This document shows, piece by piece, positions 44,299 to 52,024 of a stretch of 64,000 nucleotides of DNA (position 1 is its first letter; each line of letters opens with the position of its first letter). The stretch is from contig NZ_JAGTUT010000001.1 in the NCBI RefSeq assembly GCF_025685605.1, forward strand, positions 3,596,001 to 3,660,000. Reading direction: 5' to 3'. Both the position numbers and the translations under genes were made by a program. Source of the DNA: Granulicella arctica. GTDB taxonomy: Bacteria; Acidobacteriota; Terriglobia; Terriglobales; Acidobacteriaceae. The notes beneath the pieces are model-generated. The model did not search any database, was not told the DNA's origin, and was given only the letters and a program-made list of their open reading frames with translations.

Positions 44299-44934
44299 CT
44301 AATTGAGGCGTTGGAGGCGTGCGATTAGTTTTTCGGCGAGGGGTTCACCGGACTCGGTCCAGAGGAGGCGGCTGGAGATGTTGCAGTGCTTCTCGACGGA
44401 GAGGGTGAAGGCTAGCAGCATCTCGATATTTTGCTGGATGTGTTTGGTGGCTAGCTCGTCGAGTTCGGCGTCTTCGAGTACCCAGGGGGTGTCGAGGCCG
44501 AAGTCGACGCGAATGTGGCCGTTCTGCTCGAAGCTGGCGTCGTCGAACTCGGGGCCGAAGCCGAAGATGCGGACGGTGGCGGGTTCGAGGGTCCAGGTGG
44601 TTTCGAGGCCGTCGTCACCGTCGACGAGGCCGGGTGCCCAGAGGCGCCACTGCATCTCGAACTCGTAGGCCATGTCCTCGTGGAGCTGCTCGGTGGCCTC
44701 GGCTACGGCGTTCTCGATCGTGGAGTCGGAGGTGTCCTCGGAGCGCTTGTCGTTGACGTAGATGCGCTGGTAGGTGGGGGATTCGGTGAAGCCGATGGGG
44801 TAGACGGAGGCTGCGGTGACGCGGCTTTCCTTGCTGATGAGCGCGAACTGGCGCAGGACGGAGACGAGCGCGGCGGGCAGCGCTTCAAAGCGGAAGTTCG
44901 GGAACCAGAGGCTCAGGTACAGCTGATCGGCCAT
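44299..44934 (-). CDS. conserved hypothetical protein
   Basis: A 211-residue acidic soluble protein. It begins DQLYLSLWFPNFRFEALPAAL and ends in HCNISSRLLWTESGEPLAEKLI, with a Trp-rich middle (MQWRLWAPGLVDGDDGLETTWTL in pieces, about residues 97-118) and RIFGFGPEFDD. I recognise no domain. It has no signal peptide or membrane helix. It is transcribed away from the LPS-transport operon; its start ATG is only five bases behind a TAGAAT box, so it is probably leaderless. Confidence 0.65.
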   Translation of the reverse strand: MADQLYLSLWFPNFRFEALPAALVSVLRQFALISKESRVTAASVYPIGFTESPTYQRIYVNDKRSEDTSDSTIENAVAEATEQLHEDMAYEFEMQWRLWAPGLVDGDDGLETTWTLEPATVRIFGFGPEFDDASFEQNGHIRVDFGLDTPWVLEDAELDELATKHIQQNIEMLLAFTLSVEKHCNISSRLLWTESGEPLAEKLIARLQRLN

Positions 44935-44939
44935 ACGCC

Positions 44940-44945
44940 ATTCTA
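44940..44945 (-). promoter_or_regulatory. -10 box of a probable leaderless transcript (hypothetical protein)
   Basis: TAGAAT on the minus strand ends five bases before ATG 44934. Confidence 0.5.
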
Positions 44946-44998
44946 TCGCCTTATAGGTGCGGGGGCGGGAGGGGTGCAGGGTGAGAAGATAGACGCAG

Positions 44999-47473
44999 AT
45001 GTCTACTTCGATCGATCGGCTGCGAGTCTGGCTGCTGGTGGGCGCGGCCCTCCTGGTGCTGGTGATCGCCGGATTCCTGGGCTATGCCCGGTACCGGACG
45101 CATCGCTTTCTGGCTGGCCTGCCTGCCAAGCTGGGGATCGATATCCGCCGCGAGACGAATGGGTACACCTACTCGCAATCCGTAAAGGGCAAGACGGTGA
45201 TGACGCTGCATGCGGCCAAGGCGGTGGAGCATAGCAACGGGAAGCTGACGCTGCATGATGTCGGAATGATCCTGTACGGGCGGAAGCAGGATCGGGCGGA
45301 TCGGATCTCAGGGAGTGAGTTTGAATACGACCAGGCGTCGGGTGTGGTGCGGGCGATGGGCGAGGTGCATATCGATCTGCAGGCTCCTGCATCGGCGAAC
45401 GGGAAGGCTAAGGTGGGGCCTCCAGCGAACTCGGTGCCGAATGTGGCTGACGAGATGGGGGACGAAAACAAGCGGGTCATCCATGTGAAGACGAGCGGGC
45501 TGGTGTACATCCAGAAACTGGGTGTTGCGGCTACGGACCAGGATGTGGAGTTCAAGTTTGGCGGGATGACGGGCCATGCGACCGGGGCTGAGTACAACTC
45601 GGATACGGGCGTGCTGATTTTGCAAGCGGATGTAAAGACCGTGGGGCTGCAACATGGCCGATCGGTGGTGCTGAATGCATCCCATGCGGAGATGCAGCGG
45701 GAGAACCAGGTGGCGCTGCTGACGCAGGCGAAGTATGTTTCGCCAGGGCAGACGGCGCGGGGAGACCATGCGATTGTGCATCTGCGGAGCGATGGTTCGC
45801 CGGAGCGGATTGAGGCAGAGGGGAACATTGTGCTGGAGGGGCCGGCGTCGGGAACGATTACGGCTCCCAGGGCGGATGTGCTGCTGAATGCGGCTGGGGA
45901 GGCGCAGAAGGCGCATTTGTTTGGAACTGGCGGTGTCCACTATGCGGACGTGAGCAGCCTGCGTGTGGGTAAGGGGCAGGCGGAGGATGCGCAGGTGGCG
46001 TTCGATGCTGCTGGTCGGCCTGAGAACGTGGTGCTTGTGGGTGCGGTGCATATAACGGAACGTAGCCGGGCGGCGGATAGCGCTGGTTCAGCGTGGAGCG
46101 TTCGCGATGCTACAGCGGGCAGGATGACGTTTGCGCTGGCTGGTGACAGCTCGGGCAAGCGAAAGGAGCTGCGCGAGGCTACGGCTACGTCGGCGGCTCA
46201 CATGACGCTGGTGAGTGAGGCGGACACGCCGGGAGCGGCTACGAGCGAGATCTCGGGCGATACGCTCCATGGCCATTTCACTGGAGCTGGGAAGGCTGTG
46301 CTGCTCTCCTCGCTGCAGGCGGTGGGACATACTTCGCTGCATCGGCTGAACGGTAAGGGGGCTGAGCAGACGAGTTCGGGGGATACGGTTGATGTTGATT
46401 TGCGGCCTGCTTCGAAGGCCCGGCGGTCTGGAGGCGGGCAGACGGGGAGCGAGGAGATTGTGAAGGCGGTGCAGTCGGGGCATGTGGTGCTGACGAGCCG
46501 TGCTGCAGCGAAGGCGGGGGCGGGTCCTCCGGTGCCGACCCATGCTACGGCGGACCTTGCGTTGTATGAGGGCGATGCCGACCACCTTACGCTTACGGGG
46601 CATGCGCAGGTCACGGATGCAGGCAGTACTGTTTCGGCGAACAAGATTGTGATGGAGCACGAGAGTGGAGACGCTACGGCGGAGGGTGCGGTGAAGGCGA
46701 ACTATCTGCAGGCGAACGCGGCGGAGCCGGTGCATGTGCTGGCGGAGCGGGCGGAGTTGAAGCATGACTCCGGGCAGGCGTTCTTTTATGGTGCGGCGGG
46801 GAAGCTGCGGCCTGCGCGGTTGTGGCAGGGAGCTTCGCAGGTGGAAGCGCCGGTGCTTGAGCTTGATCAGCAGAAGCGGACCATGACGGCTCATGGGGAG
46901 GCGGCTGACGTGGCTCCTGTTCATGCGGTCCTGGTGGGGAAGAGCGCAGCGAAGGCTGGGAGCGAGACTCATCCGTCGGTGGTTCGGATTGCGGCTCGGA
47001 CGATGGTGTACCAGGATGTTGCCCGGCAGGTGGACTTCGGCGGGGATGTGAAGGTAGAGGATGCGGATGGGACGCTGCGCGCTCTGCAGGCAACTGCGTA
47101 CCTGCAACCTGCACCGGCGGCAGGGACAGTCGCATCGAAGAAGGATACGAGTAATAGCGCTGGTACGTCAGGTGCCTTCTTCGGCGGGAGTGTGGATCGG
47201 ATTGTGGCGAATGGGAAGGTTGAGATGGACCAGACTGGGCGGCGTGCCTCAGGAGAGCAGCTTGTGTATACGGCTAACGATGGCATGTTCGTGCTGACGG
47301 GTACGCCCACGGTGCTGCCGAAGTTGATCGACGAGGTGCAGGGTACGGTTACGGGAACGCGGCTCAGCTTCCACACAGGCGATGATAGTGTGATGGTCAC
47401 CGGCGACACGAACGGGAATGAACAGAAGGCAGGGCAGCGGGTGCATACCGTGACGCGGGTGAAACAGAAGTGA
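44999..47473 (+). CDS. LPS-transport protein, LptC-like anchor joined to LptA/OstA-like repeats
   Basis: An 824-residue protein in the usual lptC/lptA position before lptB. One N-terminal membrane helix ([21 protein letters not shown], about residues 10-30) anchors it; the next 100 residues resemble an LptC jellyroll strand set. The rest is a series of OstA/LptA-type beta-jellyroll strands, seen as repeated short cycles such as [47 protein letters not shown] and [19 protein letters not shown] (each in separate blocks). Separate LptC and LptA are each about 190 residues, so this looks like one long periplasmic bridge. ATG 44999 is not preceded by a clear binding site. Confidence 0.72.
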   Translation: MSTSIDRLRVWLLVGAALLVLVIAGFLGYARYRTHRFLAGLPAKLGIDIRRETNGYTYSQSVKGKTVMTLHAAKAVEHSNGKLTLHDVGMILYGRKQDRADRISGSEFEYDQASGVVRAMGEVHIDLQAPASANGKAKVGPPANSVPNVADEMGDENKRVIHVKTSGLVYIQKLGVAATDQDVEFKFGGMTGHATGAEYNSDTGVLILQADVKTVGLQHGRSVVLNASHAEMQRENQVALLTQAKYVSPGQTARGDHAIVHLRSDGSPERIEAEGNIVLEGPASGTITAPRADVLLNAAGEAQKAHLFGTGGVHYADVSSLRVGKGQAEDAQVAFDAAGRPENVVLVGAVHITERSRAADSAGSAWSVRDATAGRMTFALAGDSSGKRKELREATATSAAHMTLVSEADTPGAATSEISGDTLHGHFTGAGKAVLLSSLQAVGHTSLHRLNGKGAEQTSSGDTVDVDLRPASKARRSGGGQTGSEEIVKAVQSGHVVLTSRAAAKAGAGPPVPTHATADLALYEGDADHLTLTGHAQVTDAGSTVSANKIVMEHESGDATAEGAVKANYLQANAAEPVHVLAERAELKHDSGQAFFYGAAGKLRPARLWQGASQVEAPVLELDQQKRTMTAHGEAADVAPVHAVLVGKSAAKAGSETHPSVVRIAARTMVYQDVARQVDFGGDVKVEDADGTLRALQATAYLQPAPAAGTVASKKDTSNSAGTSGAFFGGSVDRIVANGKVEMDQTGRRASGEQLVYTANDGMFVLTGTPTVLPKLIDEVQGTVTGTRLSFHTGDDSVMVTGDTNGNEQKAGQRVHTVTRVKQK

Positions 47474-48201
47474 TACGAACGCTGGAGACGGAAGAGATCG
47501 GTAAGGCGTACGGCGGTCGACAGGTGGTGCGCGGGGTAACTCTGCAGATCCAGCAGGGCGAGGTCGTGGGACTGCTGGGGCCGAACGGCGCGGGTAAGAC
47601 GACGAGCTTCTACATGATCGTGGGACTGGTGCGGCCCGACGCCGGGCGTATCGTGGTCGACGGCACGGACATTACGACGCTGCCGATGTACCTACGGGCG
47701 CGGAACTTCGGTATCAGCTACCTACCGCAGGAGCCTTCGGTGTTCCGGAAGTTGACGGTTGAGGAAAATATTCTGGCGGTGCTTGAGGCGCAGCAGTTGA
47801 GCTGGGAGACGCGGCGCAATCGGACCGAGAGGCTGATCGAACAACTGAGCCTGGGCCATGTGCGTAAGACGCGCGGGTATGCGCTCTCAGGCGGAGAGCG
47901 GCGGAGGGTGGAGATTGCCCGCTGCCTCGCGATTGAGCCGGCATTTATCCTGCTGGACGAGCCGTTTTCCGGCATCGATCCGATTGCGGTGCTGGAGTTG
48001 CAGGAGATCATCTTTGCGCTGAAGGCGAGCGGCATCGGGGTGCTGATTACGGACCATAATGTACGGGAGACGCTTTCCGTGACGGATCGGGCGTACATTA
48101 TCGCGGAGGGAAAGATCTTCCGGACGGGGACACCCCGGGAGCTTGGACGTGACCCGGAGGTCAAGAGGATTTATCTTGGCGAAGGGTTCTCGATGGACTG
48201 A
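47470..48201 (+). CDS. lptB: LPS-export ABC transporter ATPase LptB
   Basis: A 243-residue ABC ATPase that powers extraction of LPS from the inner membrane with LptF/LptG. Walker A is [19 protein letters not shown] (about residues 36-54), the Q-loop is [19 protein letters not shown], the signature is [16 protein letters not shown] and Walker B is [16 protein letters not shown], with DHNVRETL as H-loop; all match LptB closely. It starts at a GTG that overlaps the previous stop (GTGA). LptB followed by rpoN is a widespread gene order. Confidence 0.94.
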   Translation: MIRTLETEEIGKAYGGRQVVRGVTLQIQQGEVVGLLGPNGAGKTTSFYMIVGLVRPDAGRIVVDGTDITTLPMYLRARNFGISYLPQEPSVFRKLTVEENILAVLEAQQLSWETRRNRTERLIEQLSLGHVRKTRGYALSGGERRRVEIARCLAIEPAFILLDEPFSGIDPIAVLELQEIIFALKASGIGVLITDHNVRETLSVTDRAYIIAEGKIFRTGTPRELGRDPEVKRIYLGEGFSMD

Positions 48202-48419
48202 TTATGGACGGAACCGCCCGGTAATTCTCCTGGTACTCACTTCGATTCTGGCCGGGCGGCACGAAAGGCGCTGGGCGTATAGACTGTCAGCAAATCCCCA
48301 TGGGACCGATCGACTTGTTTTCCGGCGGAATTTTCCAAAGGAAATCGGTGCGTAGCTAGCCCGCGAACACTGCCGTTCACGTAGACCGCCGATTATCCCG
48401 AGCATGTGAAAGGCTGAAC

Positions 48420-50159
48420 GTGTACCTGCAACCCCGACTCAATCTCAAGGTCTCGCAGCGCCAGGTGCTTACCCCTGGACTGGTGCAGATGGTCAGCGTC
48501 CTTGCGCTGAATAAGCTTGAGCTGAAAGAGATGATTAACAGCGAGATGATCGAGAACCCGGTTCTCGAGGAGTTGGAGGAGTCCGCTCTCTCGTTGGACG
48601 AGCGTGCCGGGTTGGAAGGGGATCGCGAGCGCTCTGCCGAGGCGGTAGCTGCGGAGGGGGAGCGGGTGGAGAAGGACCCCTTCGACGAGATCGATTTCGG
48701 AAGCTACTTTCAGGATTATCTTGACCCGGGATTCCGGACGGCTTCTTCGAACTTTGAGGAGTCGGACAAGCCTTCATTTGAGCATTTTCTGTCGCAGCCG
48801 AGCCGGCTTAGCGACCATCTGGCGTGGCAGCTTGGCTCGTTGACGCTGCTGCCGGAGGTTCATGTCGCGGCTGAGTTGATCATTGGCAACCTGAATGAGA
48901 ACGGCTACCTGACGGCCACCGATGAGGAACTGATTGCCGCCCTTCTGGAACTGCGGCAACCCGCGCGCAACGAGCCGATTCCTTTTCAGCGTGGCGTGAA
49001 GGCCCCGGTGTCATGGGTGCCGGTGGATGATGACAGCGACGAGCATGAGCAGGTTGCGAAGATTGCTGCGTGCGCGGAGGAGGCATCCGGGGAGAGCGTG
49101 GAGTTTGCCGAGGCACGCTGCACGATTGAGGTGGCGCGTGGGGTGATCCACCAGTTTGACCCGCTGGGCGTGGGTGCACGGGATCTTCGCGAGTGCCTGC
49201 TGATCCAGATCAAGGCGCGGAGGCGCGATGCGGAGCTTGCGGCGCGGCGACGGCAGGCGCATCTTGTGGCGCAGCCGATTGAGGACGACACGGATGAAGA
49301 CGAAGACTATGGCGCGGCTCCCAGCGCGCACACGGTTGCGGCTCCCGACCAGACCAGCGTCTTTGAGACGGCTACGCACATCGTTTCAAATTGCCTGCAG
49401 CTTTTGCAGAAGAAGGACATGCGCGAACTGACGCGTAGCTGTGGCCGAACCTCCGATGAGGTACAGGCGGCGGTTGATTTTATTCGTACACTCGACCCTC
49501 GACCGGGCCAGCGGTATAACCAGAGCGAGACGCGGCTGATCGAGCCGGACGTGGCGTTCGTAAAGCGGGGCGACGAGTATGTCGTGCTGATGAACGAGGA
49601 GGATATGCCGGTCCTGCGGCTGAACCAGGGCTATCGCAAGATGCTGCGCCAGAAGCAGACGGAGAAAGAGGTTCGCGAGTACGTCAAGGAGCGGTATAAA
49701 TCGGCGATCCAGCTGCTGCGGAATATCGAGCAGCGCAAGAACACGATTGTGCGGACGTGCGAGGTGATTGTGCGGCGGCAGGCTGAGTTCCTTGAGTTGG
49801 GCGAGCAGTCTTTGAAGCCGATGATGATCAAGGAGGTTGCCGAGGAGATCGGCGTGCATCCTTCAACCGTGAGCCGGGCTGTGGCGAACAAGTATGTCCA
49901 TACGACGCAGGGTGTGTATGAGCTGCGGTTCTTTTTCTCGGAGGGCGTGAACGGACCGGAGGGAGCCGATCTTCCGCTGGTTCTGCTGAAGCGAAAGGTA
50001 AAGAAATTGATCGAAGATGAGGACGAGCGAAAGCCGTTGACGGACGATCAACTTGCGGCGGAGTTGCAGCGGCAGGGCATCCAGGTGACGCGGCGGACGG
50101 TGGCGAAGTACCGCGAAGATCTGCAGATTCCGAGCACGCACCAGCGGCGGGTTCGCTGA
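48420..50159 (+). CDS. rpoN: RNA polymerase sigma-54 factor RpoN
   Basis: A 579-residue sigma-54 factor. Region I opens with LKVSQRQVLTPGLVQMVSVL; the core-binding region, the DNA-binding helix-turn-helix (EEIGVHPSTVSRAVANKYVHT) and the RpoN box (RRTVAKYREDL, about residues 561-571) are intact. It is about 100 residues longer than typical RpoN because of two inserts: one around residues 180-220 (PFQRGVKAPVSWVPVDDDSDE) and an acidic one around 275-305 (IEDDTDEDEDYG). It starts at GTG 48420 with AAAGG six bases before. No sigma-54 (-24/-12) promoter was seen in the window. Confidence 0.93.
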   Translation: MYLQPRLNLKVSQRQVLTPGLVQMVSVLALNKLELKEMINSEMIENPVLEELEESALSLDERAGLEGDRERSAEAVAAEGERVEKDPFDEIDFGSYFQDYLDPGFRTASSNFEESDKPSFEHFLSQPSRLSDHLAWQLGSLTLLPEVHVAAELIIGNLNENGYLTATDEELIAALLELRQPARNEPIPFQRGVKAPVSWVPVDDDSDEHEQVAKIAACAEEASGESVEFAEARCTIEVARGVIHQFDPLGVGARDLRECLLIQIKARRRDAELAARRRQAHLVAQPIEDDTDEDEDYGAAPSAHTVAAPDQTSVFETATHIVSNCLQLLQKKDMRELTRSCGRTSDEVQAAVDFIRTLDPRPGQRYNQSETRLIEPDVAFVKRGDEYVVLMNEEDMPVLRLNQGYRKMLRQKQTEKEVREYVKERYKSAIQLLRNIEQRKNTIVRTCEVIVRRQAEFLELGEQSLKPMMIKEVAEEIGVHPSTVSRAVANKYVHTTQGVYELRFFFSEGVNGPEGADLPLVLLKRKVKKLIEDEDERKPLTDDQLAAELQRQGIQVTRRTVAKYREDLQIPSTHQRRVR

Positions 50160-50205
50160 CGGCATCTTGAGGATGTAGCCGTCTAACCTCTGCGTGCAGG
50201 ATCGC

Positions 50206-50211
50206 TATACT
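50206..50211 (+). promoter_or_regulatory. possible -10 box for hpf
   Basis: TATACT between rpoN and hpf would start transcription near 50218, giving a 44-base leader that contains GAGGTG before ATG 50262. The -35 region is not clear. Confidence 0.35.
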
Positions 50212-50261
50212 CGACGTGCAACTCGTCTAACAAGGGTGTAGAACTTGTACCGAGGTGAACG

Positions 50262-50912
50262 ATGAACGTTGAGTACACCGGTCGACAGATCACCATTAAC
50301 AAGAAGCTAAAGGCCCAGGCGGAAGAAGGACTCGCCCGGATTGCGAAGGTCGTAGGAAGAGCAGCAAGCGCTCACGTCATATTGAGCGAAGACAAGTACC
50401 GGATGGTTGCTGAGGTGTCCGTAGTCACGGGTGGACACACCCTGGTGGCGACCTGTAAATCGGCTGAGATGGCGACATCTCTGCATGATGCGTTGGCGAA
50501 GGTCGAGCAGCAGGCGATCCGTCACAAGCAGAAGTTCACGACGCTGAAACGCCATCCAAACAAGAATGGAAAGCCGGACAAGAACGACACCAACGTGGCT
50601 GCGGGCGAGGCTGACGTGCCCGTGGCTCCATTGAAGCGGGCTGTTGCGAAGAAGGTGGCAGCCAAGGCGAGTGCGGCTCGCAAGGCGGTGTCGATGGTGG
50701 TTCATTCTTTCCCATCGAAGATGCCGGTGGTGGAGCCGCACGTGGTGCGCTCGATCGACAGTGCGGCGATGCGGCCGATGTCGTTTGAGGAGGCGGTGAA
50801 GGAGGCGGCGTTTCGAGACCGCGATGTCTTCGTGTTTCGCGATCATGCGGGGCAGGTGCTGATCCTGCATCGGAAGCGCGATGGCAAGGTGGAGCTCATC
50901 GAAGTTCCGTAG
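50262..50912 (+). CDS. hpf: ribosome hibernation-promoting factor, long form
   Basis: A 216-residue protein that binds the 30S subunit and, in its long form, promotes 100S ribosome dimers. The N-terminal YfiA/HPF domain (about residues 1-95) begins NVEYTGRQITINKKL; the C-terminal domain (about 160-216) has MRPMSFEEAVKEAAFRDRD then FVFRDHAGQVLILHRKRDG, the tail of long HPF. The linker (about 100-155) is unusually Lys/Ala-rich (KRAVAKKVAAKASAARKA). The order lptB-rpoN-hpf-rapZ is common in bacteria. GAGGTG before ATG supports the start. A terminator follows. Confidence 0.92.
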   Translation: MNVEYTGRQITINKKLKAQAEEGLARIAKVVGRAASAHVILSEDKYRMVAEVSVVTGGHTLVATCKSAEMATSLHDALAKVEQQAIRHKQKFTTLKRHPNKNGKPDKNDTNVAAGEADVPVAPLKRAVAKKVAAKASAARKAVSMVVHSFPSKMPVVEPHVVRSIDSAAMRPMSFEEAVKEAAFRDRDVFVFRDHAGQVLILHRKRDGKVELIEVP

Positions 50913-50918
50913 AAGACG

Positions 50919-50953
50919 CGACCTGTCTCCCAGCGAGACAGGTCGTTCTCTTT
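50919..50953 (+). terminator. intrinsic terminator after hpf
   Basis: An 11-bp perfect stem (50919-50929 with 50935-50945), a 5-base loop and TTCTCTTT. Confidence 0.9.
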
Positions 50954-50976
50954 AGGGCGCGTGTTCTTCCGGATGC

Positions 50977-50982
50977 TAGGAT
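50977..50982 (+). promoter_or_regulatory. -10 box of a probable leaderless transcript (rapZ)
   Basis: TAGGAT lies between the hpf terminator and ATG 50989, ending six bases before it. The terminator upstream makes an own promoter necessary. Confidence 0.55.
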
Positions 50983-50988
50983 TTGCTC

Positions 50989-51939
50989 ATGGCACGTAAG
51001 CAGACCGCGAAGAAGGTAGCAGCTGTGTCCAAGAAGAAGCCAGCCGCGCCGAAGAAGACTGCAGCGTTGTTGAAGGATGCGCCGCCGGTTGGCGAGTTGG
51101 TTATCCTGACGGGCATGTCCGGGTCGGGTAAGGCTTCGGCTTTGAAGGCATTTGAGGACCTCGGCTACTACTCGGTTGATAACCTTCCACTGGAGTTGGT
51201 GCCGCGCTTTGCGGACCTGGTGCGGCAGTCCTCCGAGATCGAGCGTGCTGCGCTGGTAGTCGATGTGCGCGAGGGTATTCGGCTTGACGAGTTTCCAGAG
51301 ATCCTGAAGAGTGTTCGGAAGGTGCTGCCGACGCGCGTGGTTTTTCTTGAGGCGGATGAGGATGTGCTGGTACGGCGCTTCTCGGAGACGCGGCGGCCGC
51401 ATCCGATGGGGCGCGGGGAGACGGTCGTCAAGTCGATCAGGGCGGAGCGGAAGCGGCTTGATCCGGTTCGCAATGTTGCCGATATTCTGCTGGATACGAC
51501 GCGGTTCAATGTTCATGAACTTCGAGCCCACATCAGCGCACAGTTTGAGCGGGGAGAGAGCGATCGGAATTTGACGATCTCTTCGACCAGCTTCGGGTTC
51601 AAGAATGGTGTGCCTGCCGATGCGGACCTGGTGTTCGATGTGCGTTTTCTGCCGAATCCCCACTTCGTGCCAGAGTTCCGCAAGCTGACAGGGCGGCATC
51701 CGAAGGTGGCGAAATATGTCAGGCAGTTTCCGCAGACGCAGGAGTTTCTGGATAAGACGACGGATATGCTGAATTTCCTCTTGCCGCACTACATCAAGGA
51801 AGGGAAGAGCTATTTGACGGTGGCGTTTGGATGCACCGGGGGTCAGCACCGGTCGGTATTTATTGCTGAGGAGATGAAGAAGCGGCTTGCCACGGGTGGG
51901 TATCGGGTGAAGACGGCCCATCGAGATATGCCGCGCTAA
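50989..51939 (+). CDS. rapZ: RapZ-type P-loop regulator
   Basis: A 316-residue member of the RapZ (YvcJ) family; in E. coli RapZ controls glucosamine-6-phosphate synthase mRNA through small RNAs. The P-loop is VILTGMSGSGKASALKAFED (about residues 37-56), followed by GYYSVDNLPLELVP. The residue after the P-loop Lys is Ala, whereas Walker A normally has Ser or Thr there. The C-terminal domain has DVRFLPNPHFVPEFRKLTG and VAFGCTGGQHRSVFIAEEM, intact. The N-terminal 33 residues are an extra Lys/Ala-rich tail (KKVAAVSKKKPAAPKKTAA). It sits in the usual place after hpf. Confidence 0.88.
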   Translation: MARKQTAKKVAAVSKKKPAAPKKTAALLKDAPPVGELVILTGMSGSGKASALKAFEDLGYYSVDNLPLELVPRFADLVRQSSEIERAALVVDVREGIRLDEFPEILKSVRKVLPTRVVFLEADEDVLVRRFSETRRPHPMGRGETVVKSIRAERKRLDPVRNVADILLDTTRFNVHELRAHISAQFERGESDRNLTISSTSFGFKNGVPADADLVFDVRFLPNPHFVPEFRKLTGRHPKVAKYVRQFPQTQEFLDKTTDMLNFLLPHYIKEGKSYLTVAFGCTGGQHRSVFIAEEMKKRLATGGYRVKTAHRDMPR

Positions 51940-51961
51940 GTTCGGGACACCAGTGTAATCG

Positions 51962-51967
51962 TAGAAT
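51962..51967 (+). promoter_or_regulatory. -10 box for the leader ORF and MsbA-like exporter
   Basis: TAGAAT ends six bases before ATG 51974, with no binding site between, so the mRNA may start at this ATG. Confidence 0.5.
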
Positions 51968-51973
51968 GAGTTC

Positions 51974-52024
51974 ATGCCCAGTAAGTTGAGCGTCGAGTTA
52001 GCGAGAGGGAGCTGCCAGGGATGA
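51974..52024 (+). CDS. 16-codon leader ORF coupled to the ABC exporter
   Basis: An ATG six bases behind a TAGAAT box opens a 16-codon frame, MPSKLSVELARGSCQG, whose TGA stop (52022-52024) overlaps the exporter ATG (52021) as ATGA. Ribosomes that start at a leaderless end would pass straight onto the exporter. It may be a coupling device rather than a functional peptide. The peptide sequence has no recognisable feature. Confidence 0.4.
   Translation: MPSKLSVELARGSCQG

Noticed and set aside
44515..45234. Plus-strand open frame crossing from the hypothetical gene into the LptC/LptA gene
   Set aside because: It overlaps two better supported genes and has no signature; it is an antisense shadow at first and then an out-of-frame reading.
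48214..48259. Inverted repeat CCGCCCGG / CCGGGCGG between lptB and rpoN as a terminator
   Set aside because: The 8-bp arms are 30 bases apart and no T tract follows; it may be a weak structure but cannot be called a terminator.
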